Source: Azadirachta indica
Lineage: Eukaryota; Streptophyta; Magnoliopsida; Sapindales; Meliaceae
Length of the DNA stretch: 64,000 bases
Reading direction: 5' to 3'
Assembly: GCA_022749755.1 (NCBI GenBank)
Contig: CM040440.1
Coordinates: 3,743,769 to 3,807,768 of the forward strand
The notes beneath the pieces were generated by a model that was not told the origin of the DNA, did not search any database, and saw only the letters and a program-made list of their open reading frames with translations. This document shows positions 24,720-39,111 of this stretch, piece after piece; position 1 is the stretch's first letter, and each line of letters opens with the position of its first letter. Position numbers and translations under genes: made by a program.

Positions 24720-26629
24720 AGAGCAGTTAGAGAACGACGGCTCTAATGGAGTGTTTTTTTGGTTTTTCTCTTTGAATTTTAACCATTTTGTGAAGTTGAT
24801 AGTATAAATTGAGGTGCATTCTGTGAATGACAGGAGAATTTATATTTTAGTGGAGGGTTTTTCTTATGTTGCTATGTTAAAATTGCTCCGCTGAACTGCC
24901 GATAATGTTCCAAATTATCACAGCATTTTAATTAATTTCTTTTTCGAGGTTTAATGTTTGCTATTCGTTTCTAAATTTTTAACAAATCTTATTCTGCCCG
25001 CTTAGAGGTCAATGAAAACACTTAGAACAAGCCCTAAACCTAATAATTTTCATGTTGGCATACCAATTGCAATCACTACTTATTCATTTTCACACGATCA
25101 CTTGACTTGGGGGTATTGTTATATACAACTTTTAACATCCTAAAAACTAAAAATTAGAACTCTAAGGTTTCAAAATTGAAATATCTAACATAAAACTTAA
25201 AATATTTAGTACCTATTTACTTATTTTTTAGTCTTGAATTGTTTGTTTTTAACTTAAAACACTAAAAACTTAGTTATTATATTTGTATAAAATAAGTTAA
25301 AATTTAACTTAACTCTAAAATTATAATAACTTTATTTTTTAGTTATAATGAATTAAAATATCTCATAATTTTTTTTAATTATAGTATATAAAATTATTAA
25401 ATTTCAAATGTTTATATTTAATTATGATAAAATTAGTTGATTTAAATATATTTAGATTTATTTATGTTTTATATTCATTTAAATTTGAGATTGAAAAGCA
25501 ATTAGGGTAATAAAACTCACATGTCCGTAACAACAACTTGAATATTGTAGTTAATCGTTTAAAGTAAGCATCATTCATCATTCAACCATAATCACGTTCG
25601 CATGAGGATTGAATTATATCTAATAGACTGAAGTAGTGGGCCAACAAACTCGGGTGTTTTTCTTTTATTCTTGCAAAGAAATGAATCCTAGGTTTGTTAA
25701 GAAACCCTAGTTCTTATATAAGTCTTGGGTCTGGTCCAAAACTTTTATTCAAAAATCATGATGTACGGATGAGGCCCATGTTCATTATTGCTCTACTACA
25801 AGTCTACGACTACAACAAGAAAGGGAGTGGTGGAGACACTTTTCTGGGAAGACACAACTCTCTGCCTCAAGAGTCAAGACAACACAAAGCAACAAAAACA
25901 CTCGGTTCCGATTGCAATGTTTGAAAAAAGACAAAACATATTTGAAAATGGGGTTCTAATTGTGCACTCTTATCCTGTTGTTAATCAGGTCATTAGGTTT
26001 GGCAGGCAGCAATATGTTATCCAGTAAGAGATGGTAATGGTCAATAAATAAGAGTATTCAGCTAGCTCAAGCTGGTTGAGAATTCAGATATCCTCATGCT
26101 ATCTATGCTCCTGATGTCTTCGTTATTCCTAGAATTACGGCAGAATTCGCTGCAAGAAAGAGTTAAAAGCACTTGACCTTCATTTCCTGATTCTCAAACA
26201 CATACATATCTTAAGTTGACTCGACAACCTGAACATAAACAGCCTTGGGATAAACTTACATTGACTTACTCTCCATTACATTATTATCACATGTACATAC
26301 AGATATTTGTTGTGTTGTGTTGTCCTCCGTATACATGTAAAATTCTTTCAGTTTGTTTTATTGTTTCTCCACTTTTTTTTTTTTTTTTTTTCTTCATTGA
26401 TTCACACAATATTTGTCTAAAATCTTTTATTTCGGCTTCATCCAAAAGCTACTTATATATACATATAATCCCTTAAATCCAGATGAGAAAGTGACAAATT
26501 ATTATTTTTGTAATCCGTTGAATCAATTATTTCATTTGACTGCAAATCTACAACTGTATTGTGAAGTTGTCAAATTAAAAGGGTTGATTTTAGTGGCCAA
26601 GTTTGGCACATATATACGATATCTGATAT

Positions 26630-26660
<31 letters not shown>

Positions 26661-26697
26661 CCACATTAACAATATATAACCCTTTCTTGAAGCATAT

Positions 26698-26732
<35 letters not shown>

Positions 26733-29700
26733 CATAAAATTACAGGTTTTATAGGTCTTTTCTACCGAAAATTAATTAAATGTTGCTTTCATAATTCATT
26801 TCATTCTCATCAAATCACAGAGTTTAAGAGTATCTATCTAATTTACTTAATTACTAAACAGCAGAAAAAGAAAAATCTCTAAAATTTATTCTGATAATAC
26901 AAATAGATTTTGTTTGCGTATGTTTAAAGACAATAGAAAAAAAGTTAAACAGTTTTCGATACATTAAAATTCGTAAGTATCCAACTATCCATATATTTTC
27001 TTCAATCATACGAGTGTTGAAAATTCTATTAATGTTACATATGTTTATTATGCATGTGTTAATTAACAGTACTGCTTCAAAGTGCCCAGTAATTAAATTA
27101 TGTGTATTATGACTTAAGGATTTTAAGTCAAACGCGACTATCAAACTGTGACTCTTTAACCAACGGCGGACATTGGAAATAATATAATACAACATTAGTA
27201 TTTGAGAAATTAAAAGAAAAAATAGAAGAGAGATTTGGCTTAATTATTTTATGGAAAGTGCGTTTTATTCATTAATAAAGTTGTAAAATAGTAGGTGGGA
27301 TTTTAGTATTAGTCCCTTGTTTTTTATATTGAACTGCATGCTTATTGATTGTTGGAGAGCCAACCTCCACCTGTTTCTATATGGACAGGATGATACCCAT
27401 TCAATTTTAAAACAATGTGTCCTATCTAATTATTCAATTAAGATTTTTTTTTTTTTTGGTTACTACATAAAGATATTATCAAATGTCATTATCTACCATT
27501 AAAAGGTGTCCAAATTTACCCCTTTTATTGACATTTGCTGGTTTAATTATTATATCATTAACTTTTAATTATTCATTGTATGGCAAAAAAGAAATGTGGC
27601 ATTCGGAATTAGACTCGGAATATGTTTGTCCTTTTTAGAAGTCTAAGGTTTGACTACCGTTAATATTTTAATATCTACATCGTATTGTATGGTATTATGT
27701 ATTAAATAAATTTAATCTTTGCAATCATTTTAATTGTTTTATTTTAATTTTTTTTTTCAATTTTTAACTTTTAATTTTTTGTTTAATATTAAAGGGTTGA
27801 AAATTATAAAGAAATAATTATAACAGTCTATTGAAAAAAAGTTAAAAATTAGAATTGAAGTGTTGAATAATAGAACCATAGCCCTGCCTTGATAAAAAAT
27901 ACTAAAAGCGGCTTCCAAGCAAAGGTTTTTTTATTCCTAAGATCTGAGTGGAAAATTGAACTAATTTTATTTATTAATTTTAAAGGTTTTGGAATTCGAA
28001 GAAAGAAGCCGCCTACGGCCCATTGTTTCAAAATATATACACGTATATCATGTGTAATATACATTAAATTAGTATATTTTTTTTTTCAAAAAAAAAAATT
28101 ATTTTGATATTCGAATTCAGTTCACGATTCATCCCATTGTTTTTGTTTTACGTTAAGATGGTATTCTCCCCTCTTGTGTTCCCGTGGAGTAGATGTAGAT
28201 TTATTATTATTCTAAAAATATATTAATTATTTTAATATAAACGGATCTCTATAAATACCAATAAATATCACACTAGAGAAAATTAGGAAAAAACAAAAAA
28301 AGTCAATTTGGCATTGCCTTCACGACTGTCGTGGTATAAATAAAATTTTAAATATCACTTACTTGACCGATATCTATTGCAATAACCTGCAAGGCAATTC
28401 TTATAAAATATTACTTATTAGAAAAAATAATTTTTAATAATGCTAAAAAATTAATTAAATTAAAATACGATAAAACAACACCCTTTATTATATATTTATA
28501 TATATAATAAATGCGAACGCCCACGAATTTTTTAGTTCAAATGAAAGGAGGACCGATAATTTATACCAAAATTTCAAGGTGTTGGGCAATAACTCAATTT
28601 TAAAACGTGGGTCACACTTTCTTATTAATTTCTGATTTTTCCCAATTAATTTATTTTTTTTATTTTTTTTATGTGTAATAAAAATTTTAATGGTAGATGC
28701 AATGCAACGATCTCTGTTATAATAAAATATATTAATCGGCTTTGAATTTTAAAGCACAGACAAATGCTGTAAACATCAAACCATGCATTTTACTGAATCC
28801 AAGACTTTGATACTCAATTTTTTTTTTTTTTTTTTTTGGGTGTATATGGCTTTTATGATAATAAGTCATTTTCTTCTATCACTCACCACAAAATCTCTCC
28901 AAACCCCATTCTTATTGTTTTTATAATATTCTTCAATTTCACTATTATTGTTTTCGTATATATTTTCATTACACTTTTTTTTTTTTCAAGAATATGCAAT
29001 ATTAGTTAAAAATATTCAAATTTTCTAATATTTAATGCGGATTACTATCTTTTTTTTTTAAATATTAATATTGTTAGAAGAAGATTTAAATAATAATATT
29101 TAATATTGTTGTACTTGGGTGAACAAATTCAAAATTAATTGTATGTATGCGATATTTTAAGTTGTTTCGTTATCAACCACATTTTTTTTATTCTGTTATT
29201 TTTAGAAATAAAACTGAAAATCCTTTAATAAAGTAATATCTAAACATGTTTTTTTTTTTTTTTTGGGTTTATATTTCTTGTGGTTCAAACTCAAAATATT
29301 TAACGCTAATGACAGCAGAATTCCAATATTTAATTTTATCGACACTTAAAACCTACCTTTTGAACAAGTTATTAACTAAATATCTTTTATTGAATTTTTA
29401 TCATATTTCATATGCCTATAAATAAATAGTTAAATAAAATTATACTCAAATATGATTTCAATTACTAAATCAATAGCTTAGGTCACATGGGAAAGCAAGG
29501 CAAAGAAGGGGTCAAGAGTTGGGGGCCCACACCAAATTCCACATTAATTAAATACGTAAAAGACTGGGGGCTTTTTAGTCTTTCCGGCATTATCACGTGC
29601 CATGCTGTACTGGAAGTCCACGTGTTGCTTTCTTAGTAACCTTCCTTCATTGCGTATTTTAGATGACATTTTACGTCGTCGTATTTTAATTTTGTTAATT

Positions 29701-32270
29701 GCTAGTAGTAACAGAGCCGCGAGCACCTACTTTACTGTTACGTTCACGCGGTTTTCCGCATGTCTACCTTTCTTTATCCTTACCCTACAACTACCCCCGT
29801 AAAATTAAATTTCATTATAAAAACCCCCCAATTGGTTAAATAATTTTAATATATATTTTTTAAAACCATGATACGGTATAACAATAAAAATTAATTCATA
29901 TACTTTTATTTTTTAAATAAAGTTTAATATCCACAGAAAAAAAAAATTATATGACTCACGTTAAATTATTTATTAGAGTAATGTTGAGAAATTAGAATTT
30001 TGATGAAGTGAAATCTCACATTTTTACATTTTTATTAATCATTTTTTTATAAAATATTTATTAATTGTTTTTCCTACCTTGTAAGAATGTTGTGAAACAT
30101 TTGGAATGTAATGTTTGTATTAGTGATAATGCAATAATATATTAAGAGTTTTTATTTTTGGGTTGACAATATAAGAGTGGAATCACATGCAACAATTAAT
30201 ACATTTAATTTTTTGCTAGATAAATTATATATACAAAAATAGTGTCAATATTGACACTACCTAATAATATTATTAGCTATAAAGGATTGTTCTAATTTAG
30301 TCTGAGACTCTGTAAGTGATTTAATTCTCGATGCATGGGACAAATTTGTTATTTTTAGATTGACCTGTAAATTATTTAAATTTAATTTCAAATATTAAAA
30401 TTCATTAATTAATGTACTTTAAAATGATAATTTTTACTAAATTCTTATTTTAGTTTAGGACAACAAGTTAATTTTAGAATACTTGTAAATAATTTAGATT
30501 TGATTTATAATATTACGTGTCATTAATATGATTGATTTATTATGAACAATTTTAGTAGGTTGTATTGAATTAGTCACTTTACTTCCAATATAGATTATTA
30601 TTTTAGGAAGATAAATGAAAATTTTATGAATTGACCAACATTAAATTAGATTGAATTTTGATGGATACCTCAATAAATTTGTTTTAGAGAAGCACCCTCA
30701 TGCTTAAGATATGAGAATAAATGGCTTAGGTTCTAAATCCATTTATGTAATAACTCATTAACATTTAATTGCATTAATTTTACCAACTTAATGCAACATT
30801 AAATAATCAAAATTAATTTCATTAACAATTAAATTTTCATTTAAAAAGCATCATGGTTCTCTATCACACAAAAAATGAACTGAATTAATAACACGAATAT
30901 ATTGTTATTATTATTAATCTATAATAAATAATTTCCATAAATTCAAAAAAAATCATATCATAACTAATTAGTCAAATATTAGATTAATTTACATGGATGC
31001 ATGCGGAAATTCGATTTTTTCTTTTTTTGGTTTTTTGGTGTATTGTAAAATAAAATATGATTAATGAAAAATTCAAAGATCGTAGTCTACTTGCCTTACA
31101 AGCCATGGACCCAGTCCCATTAAATACTTTCTACATATAAAAAAATAATAATAATAATAATAATAAAATATTATGTAATTATCTATCAAAATCAAAGATA
31201 AAGATAGAGGGAGAAAGAGAGAGATTAATTTCATAAATTGATAAATCTATGTAATCGGATGCTTTAAAAATTTTTATATTTACTCTGTAATTACATTAGT
31301 TGTTTCTAGAAACCAAAAAAACTCCGTTGCAATTGGATAATTCTGATAATTTCTCTTTTCTCTTTTTATAGCTCTTCACTCCCGGTTTTGTTTTGTTTTG
31401 CTCTGCTTTTTCTCTTTCCGGGAAAGTTGATTTCTTTACCTTTTCTGTTAGAAAATCGTCTTGTTTTCTAGCGCTGGCAGCAACTGTGAAACCAACAAAA
31501 CCATTCTAGTCTTTGCCCAGAAAACATGGGTTTCCGTTGGAAGAACATTTTCTCTTGAAACTTTCTCTCGTTTTCCCGTACTTTCTCTCCAGTTTTCTTT
31601 CCTTACAAATTTCGTTTGAATTCATATATAGGTTGTGTTTTAATTTTTCGTGTTTAGCTTCTTGATTTAGCTTGAAGAATTAATGTTGAATAGAATTTCT
31701 TGTGACCCTTTTGCCGAATGAAGCAGTCTTTGTTTCTTCAATACTGATCAAAGCAGAATTGGCTTGAGTTTTCTTCAAGTTTAGATTTTTTTTTTTTTTC
31801 AAAAACCTGATTACTTATCACTTCAGTTTTTCCTTTCGCATTGAATTTTCCAGTATCTAATATTGCTTTTCCCAGTGACCCGTAAAGTGTTTGAACTAGA
31901 CAACATTCGCCTACGCCAACAGGAAAGTTTCTCCGTTGAACAGAGAAATTCCCAGAGAAACAGAGATTTATTTTTGCATTTTTTCTTTCTGTTATGTTCT
32001 TTTTTAGTTTGTTTTAAGACGTCCGTAAATTTAGCTGTCCAAACGTCAAAATATAGAATATCTCTGTAGACAAAATTTGCATTTCTCTGTCATATATTCA
32101 AATCCCGACAATCTCTCTCTTCCTCTCTCTTTTCCCTTTCTCTGTTTTTCCCCTTTTTTTTTTTTTTTGGGTTTTTTTTTTTTTCTTTCCTCTCGTCCGT
32201 GTTCAAAGTTTGGGGAGAGGTACTAATTTCTCTCCATCCCCTCTCCCTTTCTCTCTCTCTTTCTGTTGTA
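24720..32270. other. long intergenic region, mostly AT-rich; right end is the DUF789 leader
   Basis: Begins with the PSB27 3' UTR. 25,680-26,040 is less AT-rich with two overlapping short frames that I cannot assign. (TATC)n lies at about 26700-26732 and (TA)n at about 26632-26650. 29,480-29,800 is a G+C-richer island listed separately. From about 31,360 (TTTTTATAG, a TATA-like string) to the DUF789 ATG is a pyrimidine-rich leader ending in a long CT tract (about 32,111-32,265). No other gene seen. Confidence 0.5.
29480..29800. promoter_or_regulatory. G+C-richer island with two G-boxes in an AT desert
   Basis: CACGTG occurs at 29594-29599 and 29619-29624, 25 bp apart, within about 320 bp of mixed composition flanked by very AT-rich DNA. 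No ORF there looks genuine. It could be a distal regulatory element or the remains of a promoter. The nearest downstream gene is DUF789, 2.5 kb away. Confidence 0.3.
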
Positions 32271-34679
32271 ATGATGTTTCTTGACAAAGGGTCAACGCAA
32301 TCGAATCTTGAGTGCTTCCTCCATTGCACGACACCGGTAGTCCCTTCTCAATTCCTCCCCAAGGTTTGCCATTTCTTCATTCTCACATATAAATCTTGAT
32401 CACTGCTTAAAATTTGCTTTCATTTTTGTTTTAAATGTTGATTTTTTATCTGATTGTTGGGTGTATGCTGCAGACTGAGATGAGGAACCTCAACAGTTTA
32501 TGGCATCCGTGGGAGAGGGAAAAAATTGAGTACTTTACGTTGGGTGATCTCTGGAATTGTTATGATGAATGGAGTGCTTATGGGGCTGGAGTTCCTATTG
32601 TTTTGGGCAACGGTGAAACATTAGTTCAGTACTATGTACCTTATCTCTCTGCAATACAGATATTTACCAGTAATTCATGCGTAAACGGGTTAAGGTAATC
32701 ATTTTTAGCGTTTACACCTGCAATCTTCTTTTATTTGTACGTGTAATTGTTTTAGTTGCATTGGTTTTCATTTAAGATATTGATTGCATTATGGCGGTGA
32801 TGAAAAACATATGTGGATAGACAGTTTATTCATTATGTTGATTGAATGTGTTTTACTGGTGCCCCTTAATTTTGTGATCAATTTGGTGATTGATGCCCCT
32901 TAATTATTGTGTGAAAACTGGTGAAATTCTGTATTTTACAGCCATATTGATCAAATGGTACTATTTCAAGTCTTCTGCGTGCAAGTTGTATATTGGGAAA
33001 GTAATAGTTGAATTGCTTTTGCTTTTTAGGGAAGAGACAGATGATGGGGAGACAAGGGATTCCTTTAGTGATTCGTGTAGTGATGAGAGTGAGATGGACA
33101 AGTTATGGAGATGGGACGGATGCTCATCTGAGGAAGGAGGATTTGAACAAGATAATCTCATGCATCTCAATGATAGATTGGGTTACCTTTATTTCCAGTA
33201 CTATGAGAGATCAACTCCTTATGGAAGAGTTCCTCTTATGGATAAGGTACTTTTTTCTAATTAGATAGTTTCAAATTTCTCTACTGCAAGCTTATAAATT
33301 GTTTACTTTCATTTGTATGTTTTCTCCAAATGAAAGATTTGATCAATCAAAGAATTTATTGGAGTGATGAAAACATCGGTGGATTGGTTAGAATAATCAG
33401 AATTCCTTTTCATGATAAGCATCTAATAAAGATGAAATCAAACTTTTGACTTTTGAACATAGAAACTATAAAATTTTTTCCTCTTAATTGTTTTCTAGTC
33501 TGTTTTGTTGATTTGTTAATATTCTCTGTCTTGCACTCACATCACTACTTTGCATAAAATTATTCAGATTCATGTTCTCTTTTTTTAGTTTATGATTGTC
33601 TTTGTTAGGCATTTGTTCTCATCTTGGATCTGATATTGTCTATTTAACTTTTACTGTTGTTTGATGAAAGAATATTAGATACCTATAAGAATATGAAATT
33701 TTAATTGATTAATTGTTCTAGATTTTATTGGTGCCCCTTTATAGAGTGAAAGTATGCTGATTCCACAGAATCCTTATCGGTTCTTTACTTTCAGATTAAT
33801 GGATTAGCTCGAAGATACCCTGGATTGATGTCATTGAGGAGTGTTGATCTTTCACCAGCTAGTTGGATGGCAGTTGCTTGGTATCTCTCTTGCTCCATTT
33901 CTCTTTGTCTGTGCCTGATAAGTAATTAATAATCAAGCAAGATAAAGATACCAAAAAGGACAACATTTCCATATTTAAAATGCTATGTAGGTTTTTGTTG
34001 CTATTGAACTCTAATGCAGATAGTCCAACATATTAGACAAATAAACACTTTAAGCATGGCTTTAGGATTTCTGTAGATTTACTACCAATTCTAATATGCA
34101 ACAGATGACATGTTTTGCACATGAATAATTATATTAGTAAAACAAAATTAGATTTCAATGATGAATTGTTTACTGTGAATAACATGCAGGTATCCGATAT
34201 ACCATATTCCCATGGGAAGGACCATTAAGGATTTGTCCACTTGCTTCCTCACTTACCATACTCTTTCATCTTCTTTTCAAGGTATTCTTTGTGTTCGTTT
34301 TTATTGCATTCAGCTTTTTCTTTTTCTTATATCCCCCCTCATTGTCATTTTTATTATCTTACATTTTTCTAAGTTTTATATTTGTATGATACATGCTAAG
34401 AAAATTTTGTTGTTATTGTGGTTTTATCACTGTGTAGATATGGACCCTGATGATGACATTGAGAATGCGGAGACGAAGCGAAAGGAAGGGGAAGGGATTT
34501 CTCTTCCTCCGTTTGGTTTGGCCACTTACAAGATGCAAGGAAATGTGTGGGTCTCAGGCAATTGTGGTCGGGACCAAGAGAGGCTAGTGTCGCTTTTGAG
34601 TGTAGCAGATTCGTGGCTAAAGCAGCTAAGAGTCCAGCACCATGACTTCAACTACTTCATGGGGATTAGGCGTGGCTAA
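32271..34679 (+). CDS. DUF789 family protein, At1g03610-like
   Basis: Exons: 32271-32363, 32474-32694, 33030-33246, 33795-33880, 34190-34281, 34438-34679. All introns are GT-AG and phases match, giving 316 residues with no frame break. The family has no known activity. Its conserved blocks are present: [110 protein letters not shown], and a C-terminal [20 protein letters not shown]. An acidic Ser/Asp/Glu-rich stretch lies in exon 3. No signal peptide or membrane segment. Confidence 0.95.
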
Positions 34680-37608
34680 GAACCACTACTTGGAGATTTT
34701 CCATGAAAATGATTGATCACTAAAAGCCTCTTTTCGGGGTTTTTGGTTTTGCGCTTGGAGTGAAGTGAGTTTGATAGCCGTTGAACGTGACGATTGTAGT
34801 TGATTATTCTCTCTGTCAAGCTTCATTGATAGGCTTTTTTTTTTTTTTTTTTAAGGCCAATGCTTATATCAATAGAGGGGGTGTGAGATGAGTTAACCCC
34901 TCCCTTTTTTTTTGCTGATTTCCGAGGCGGTTTATGAGTTTTTATGTGGATGAATAGGAGAGACAGACGTAAGAAAAGCTCTTGAACCATTAACTTTTTG
35001 TGGTTTGTATAATACGTGCTCTTGATTGTAATGGAACAAAAAAGCCACCGGAGACTAAGGAAAATGACTGCTGGATTTGCTCACTACTGCACATGTAATA
35101 TTTTCTGTTCATATTCCAGCGCAGTGTACACTCAGTTGGCCTTAAATCTTTTTTTATGTTGGATTAGTTGCATCTACGAAAATGAAAGAAAATCATAACA
35201 AGGTTGAAATTTTCTGTGCTTCCCTCTATTCTACTGCTTAGAAATGTTGTTGAAAAAGAGATAAGTAGCGTTACCAGATTTTTTATGGTTGGAAAAATGG
35301 GGTCCAAATTGGTGGAAAAGATAAATCCCACTGTCCCTAGCATTCTGTTTTATGGTAGAATCAACTATTGGCCTCAACAAAATTCTCTTCCGCAATTTCT
35401 AAAACCATCAGGAAACACTTTTACACAGCGCACAAAGCTTTATAATTTGGTGAATGTCTCTGTTTGCCCGCCCATGGGTTCAATTTCACTACCCATACCA
35501 AGCATATTCCTGTGAGTTAGGCGTGAGATAATTTCGTTGAGTGGTAAAAGGTATTTACAGAATGTATTGTTGGACAAAATTCTCTTTGCCGCGTGGAGTT
35601 CCAAGCCTGGTGATAGGTGTGATGAGTCAAACTTGTCTAGAATGAACGCTTGATGAATCTCACAAAAATTAAAGCAGCTTTGATTTTTCAGTCACAGTAC
35701 GCTAATTTGCTTAATTTGCATTCCACAGGAAATTGAATTAGAACAGCCGACATGTTTTGTTCTCTGTCCCAACAAAAGCCCCAAGGGTTACTGAGTTCAT
35801 TTCATTGTCTTAACGAATAGAGAAATACATGAAATTTCGTTTGGTCTACCCAAAAAGCAAGTGGGGTTGCTGCTTTGAACTCATTCAGCTACTGATAAGT
35901 GAGAACTATTCATAACCTTATCTGCTGTCGATGAGCACTGGGGCACAAATGTACTAATTTTCATTAAAATTTGATTGTTGGGGTGATCAATGTCCCATCA
36001 TCCAACACAAAATCAGGTGCATGGCACATGTATGTGCTATTGTTTTTCAACTCAATCCCATTGACTTAAATAAAGAGTGTGGTTTTATGAGTGCAATCAA
36101 CATGTTATCCACTAAGGGTTAATTAGTCCAAAGAGCTAAAACCCTTTTCACATCTTATAGAGACAAATTACAACACATTGATCTTCAAATGTAACCTCTA
36201 ACCAAATATTATAAATAATAAAGAAAAACTTGAACTTTATCAGACTGCAACTACCAACAAACAGGTCAATGACAATGAGAGCGTGGAATATTGGTTGTAT
36301 GCCACTTAGATTTTCTTACACCGCCTCATAAATTTCATAACCGCACTTCTGCATTTACCTACTTGTAGTTGTCACTCTGTTATGTATTGGTTGATAGCAT
36401 ATCAATTCACTTTAATGGATTAAAAATAAATTTCAGTGCCAGAGGATTGAATATGCTTAAACTTTCTGGACTTGAGAAGCACATGCATATTCAATTAGTT
36501 TTATAATGAATTCTTAATTTGCAAAAGTCATTTCATGTTAATCATATTACAGGCTTATTTCAAAAAGCATAGTGGTGTCCTCTGCGTAAATCAAGTTATT
36601 GGGTATTACCTCTCAAAAACAAAATTTCGGAAACACAGGAGAAAGAAGAATTGAATATGGCTAAGATTAAGCATTACAGATCACTTAAATTTGAAACTGG
36701 GTTTGTAAACAAACAGAAGGGCAATGGAGGAAAAATCATGCGTGTGGTGATGGGACCAAAATGTCATTTCCTAATTGGCATGAGTCATGATGACACAGCG
36801 CAGGATTTGATCATGCTATGTCGTAGTCATATGCAGTTGTGCTTGTTTTCTGTCACTCTTTGTCGAACTTCACCAGTGACTTATTTATGGCTAACCCAAA
36901 ATTCATGTTAAAAGTGAGTTCTTTATAAAAATTATACTTTCAAAAAGCATTCAAATCTGAGATCTTGGTATCCCTTGCATCAGATATTAAGGGGACATTA
37001 GATAATATTGCACTTCTACACTATTTGAAGAAGATATCACAAATTTTTTCCCAAGATAATTTGTAGCTTATTAATTCCTTATTTCAATTAAAATACTTTC
37101 AAAAATTGTTTTTTTTTTTTTTAAAACAGTAAAAAGTGCCGTTACTCACTACTAGTTACTCAGCGCATTGTGAAAGTATTTTTGAAGCACGTATTACTTA
37201 ACATTCTTCTTAAGCATGCTTGAATAGGGGAACAACAATTATAAAAGGCATGACCTTTTTATTCAATTCAAGACGTGTATGAAATTATATCACGAAGAAG
37301 ATGCAATTTTTTTTCCAACCAACAAGCAGTAGAAAGTGCAATTGAGTTATTTCATCGTACGTCTTAACTGTTTGCAAGCATTGCAAACGCAGCATGCGTT
37401 ATCTCTCAATGGAATGTACGAAAACCAAGCACGAAAGGAACATCATTGATGGGTCAAAAAGTTGTTTGCTTTCTGGCCCAAGAACCGCCTCATCTGAAGC
37501 CATCATGGATTGATTTTAAAGAAAAGAATTTTCTCAGCGTCATTAAATCATTTACTTTGACAACTAGCTTGTTGAATTGGGCGCGATTAAAGACATGGGC
37601 CTTGAGTG
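34680..37608. other. intergenic between DUF789 and the O-methyltransferase array
   Basis: DUF789 3' UTR at the left; poly-T at about 34,836-34,851. The frames near 35,200-35,515 and 36,651-36,911 show no family features. The last about 50 bp are the 3' flank of OMT copy 1, homologous to that of copy 6. Confidence 0.5.
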
Positions 37609-39028
37609 TTACTCCGGATAGGCCTCGATAATGGATGGTAGGGCTGGAATATTGATGATTTTGTAGCGAGGGAAGCCTCCTTCCTCCAATAATTTCTTCC
37701 ATTCAAGCTCAGTCCTTTCCTTTCCACCCGCAGTGTGTGCAAACATTACCAAATCGAATATCGCACCCACCTCTCCAAATGTGTAGTTACCATCTTCTTG
37801 CAGAACGATTTCAATTAAAACAAGCTTTCCAGTTTTCTCTGGTATTGCTTTCCGGCAGTTTTTCATAATCTTTACGCAAGTTTCGTCATCCCAATCATGC
37901 AATATCCACTGTACAAGTGTAAAAAACACAATTGGACGGATTATTAAATTGATGACTATCTAAGTGAAGTCTGACTAAGATGTTAGAACAAACAGTTAGG
38001 TGTTACATACCTTCATGAAAACAGCGTCAGCGTTAGGAATGGCCTCAAACATGTCACCTCCGACATGGGAGACTCCTTCATACACAGGCGCTGTTGCAAC
38101 CACATGCGGCAAATCAAAGTTTACGCCTTTGATGCTTGGAAAGTTCTTGACAATCTCAGCCAGCATTCCGCCGGTACCCCCACCCACATCCACCACTGAA
38201 CGGACATTCTCAAACTCATCTTTATATTGCGACACAAATGCCTTCGCCGCGAGCTTGGCCGTGCATTCCATGGCCTTGTTGAATAGCTTGTTGAATTCAG
38301 GCTTTTGAGATGCAAAATCCCAAATTTCACAGCCATGGGCTTTCTTGAAAGCAATGCCACCTTCTTTCACACATTGGCTTAGATAATGCCACGGCTCGAG
38401 CAGCCATTGGTGGTTTTCTACTAGTATCATTGGAGCAAGACTTAGCTCCGAGTCATGTAGTAGCCAAGTTGATATGTGGGTTGACCCGTACAGTGTCTCT
38501 CCACCGTCTGATGAACGATGTGCGAGGAAAATACCTCTGCGAACGAGCATTCTCATGATGCGTGCAAGGTAGGGGATGTCTGGACAAGAGGAGTTAATTC
38601 CTGACAATAAGAGAAAAAATTGAACTTAGCTAACAATAATTAATTACTGTGTCGAATTAATTTCTGGTAAATGGCTTTCGTAGAATTTAGGTATAATATT
38701 GACAGTTCTGTTTTGTCAAGCCATTTTAATTTATGTGTGTAATGTCTGATAAAAAACAGGGAGCACTTTCGAACAAAAGCACTTCTTGAAGAAACCTATC
38801 TATGTTTACAACGTTAAAAAACACAGTCAGACAGACAGAGAGAGGGAGAGTTCACATACTTGAGGCTATTTGGGACAAAGAGATGGGGCCGTCATGGGAA
38901 TGTATAATATCAGCTAAGCGAAGCTCAACGGCAGACTTTAATACCATAGAGTCTGCAAAGCTGAACATGAATTGCCATACTTCTGCTTGCCCTCTTAGCA
39001 ATGCCTCATGAACTTCCATTGATCCCAT
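37609..39028 (-). CDS. class II O-methyltransferase, ASMT/COMT type, copy 1 (intact, three exons)
   Basis: Transfers methyl from SAM to a hydroxyl of a small phenolic or related acceptor; cytosolic homodimer in this family. Exons in reading order: 39028-38860, 38600-38011, 37908-37609; 352 residues. Dimerisation domain at the N-terminus (RGQAEVWQFMFSFADSM, LADIIHSH), SAM-binding VVDVGGGTGGMLAEIV, GDMFEAIPNADAVFMK, and catalytic His257 in WILHDWDDE. C-terminal GKERTELEWKKLLEEGGFPR. Two in-frame ATGs (39028 and 39019) are possible. A TATAAATA box lies at 39111-39104. Unlike the other readable copies it has an extra phase-1 intron inside the codon after SQIAS. Citrus genes of this type are usually labelled acetylserotonin O-methyltransferase; the true substrate cannot be read from the sequence. 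Confidence 0.93.
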
Positions 39029-39103
39029 TCCCTCTTTAATATATTTTTCTCTAATTTCTTCAAGCTTGAGTTTGCTTTCTATACATCAAAGGAATCCATA
39101 GTA

Positions 39104-39111
39104 TATTTATA
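39104..39111 (-). promoter_or_regulatory. TATA box of OMT copy 1
   Basis: TATAAATA on the minus strand, 76-83 bp upstream of the first ATG. Confidence 0.55.

Noticed and set aside
25694..26027. Two overlapping frames of 76-79 codons as a broken gene
   Set aside because: No recognisable family in either frame and no splice pattern joining them.
31863..32069. Upstream ORF in the DUF789 leader
   Set aside because: The frame begins at TTG with no ATG at its start; no sign of conservation can be judged.
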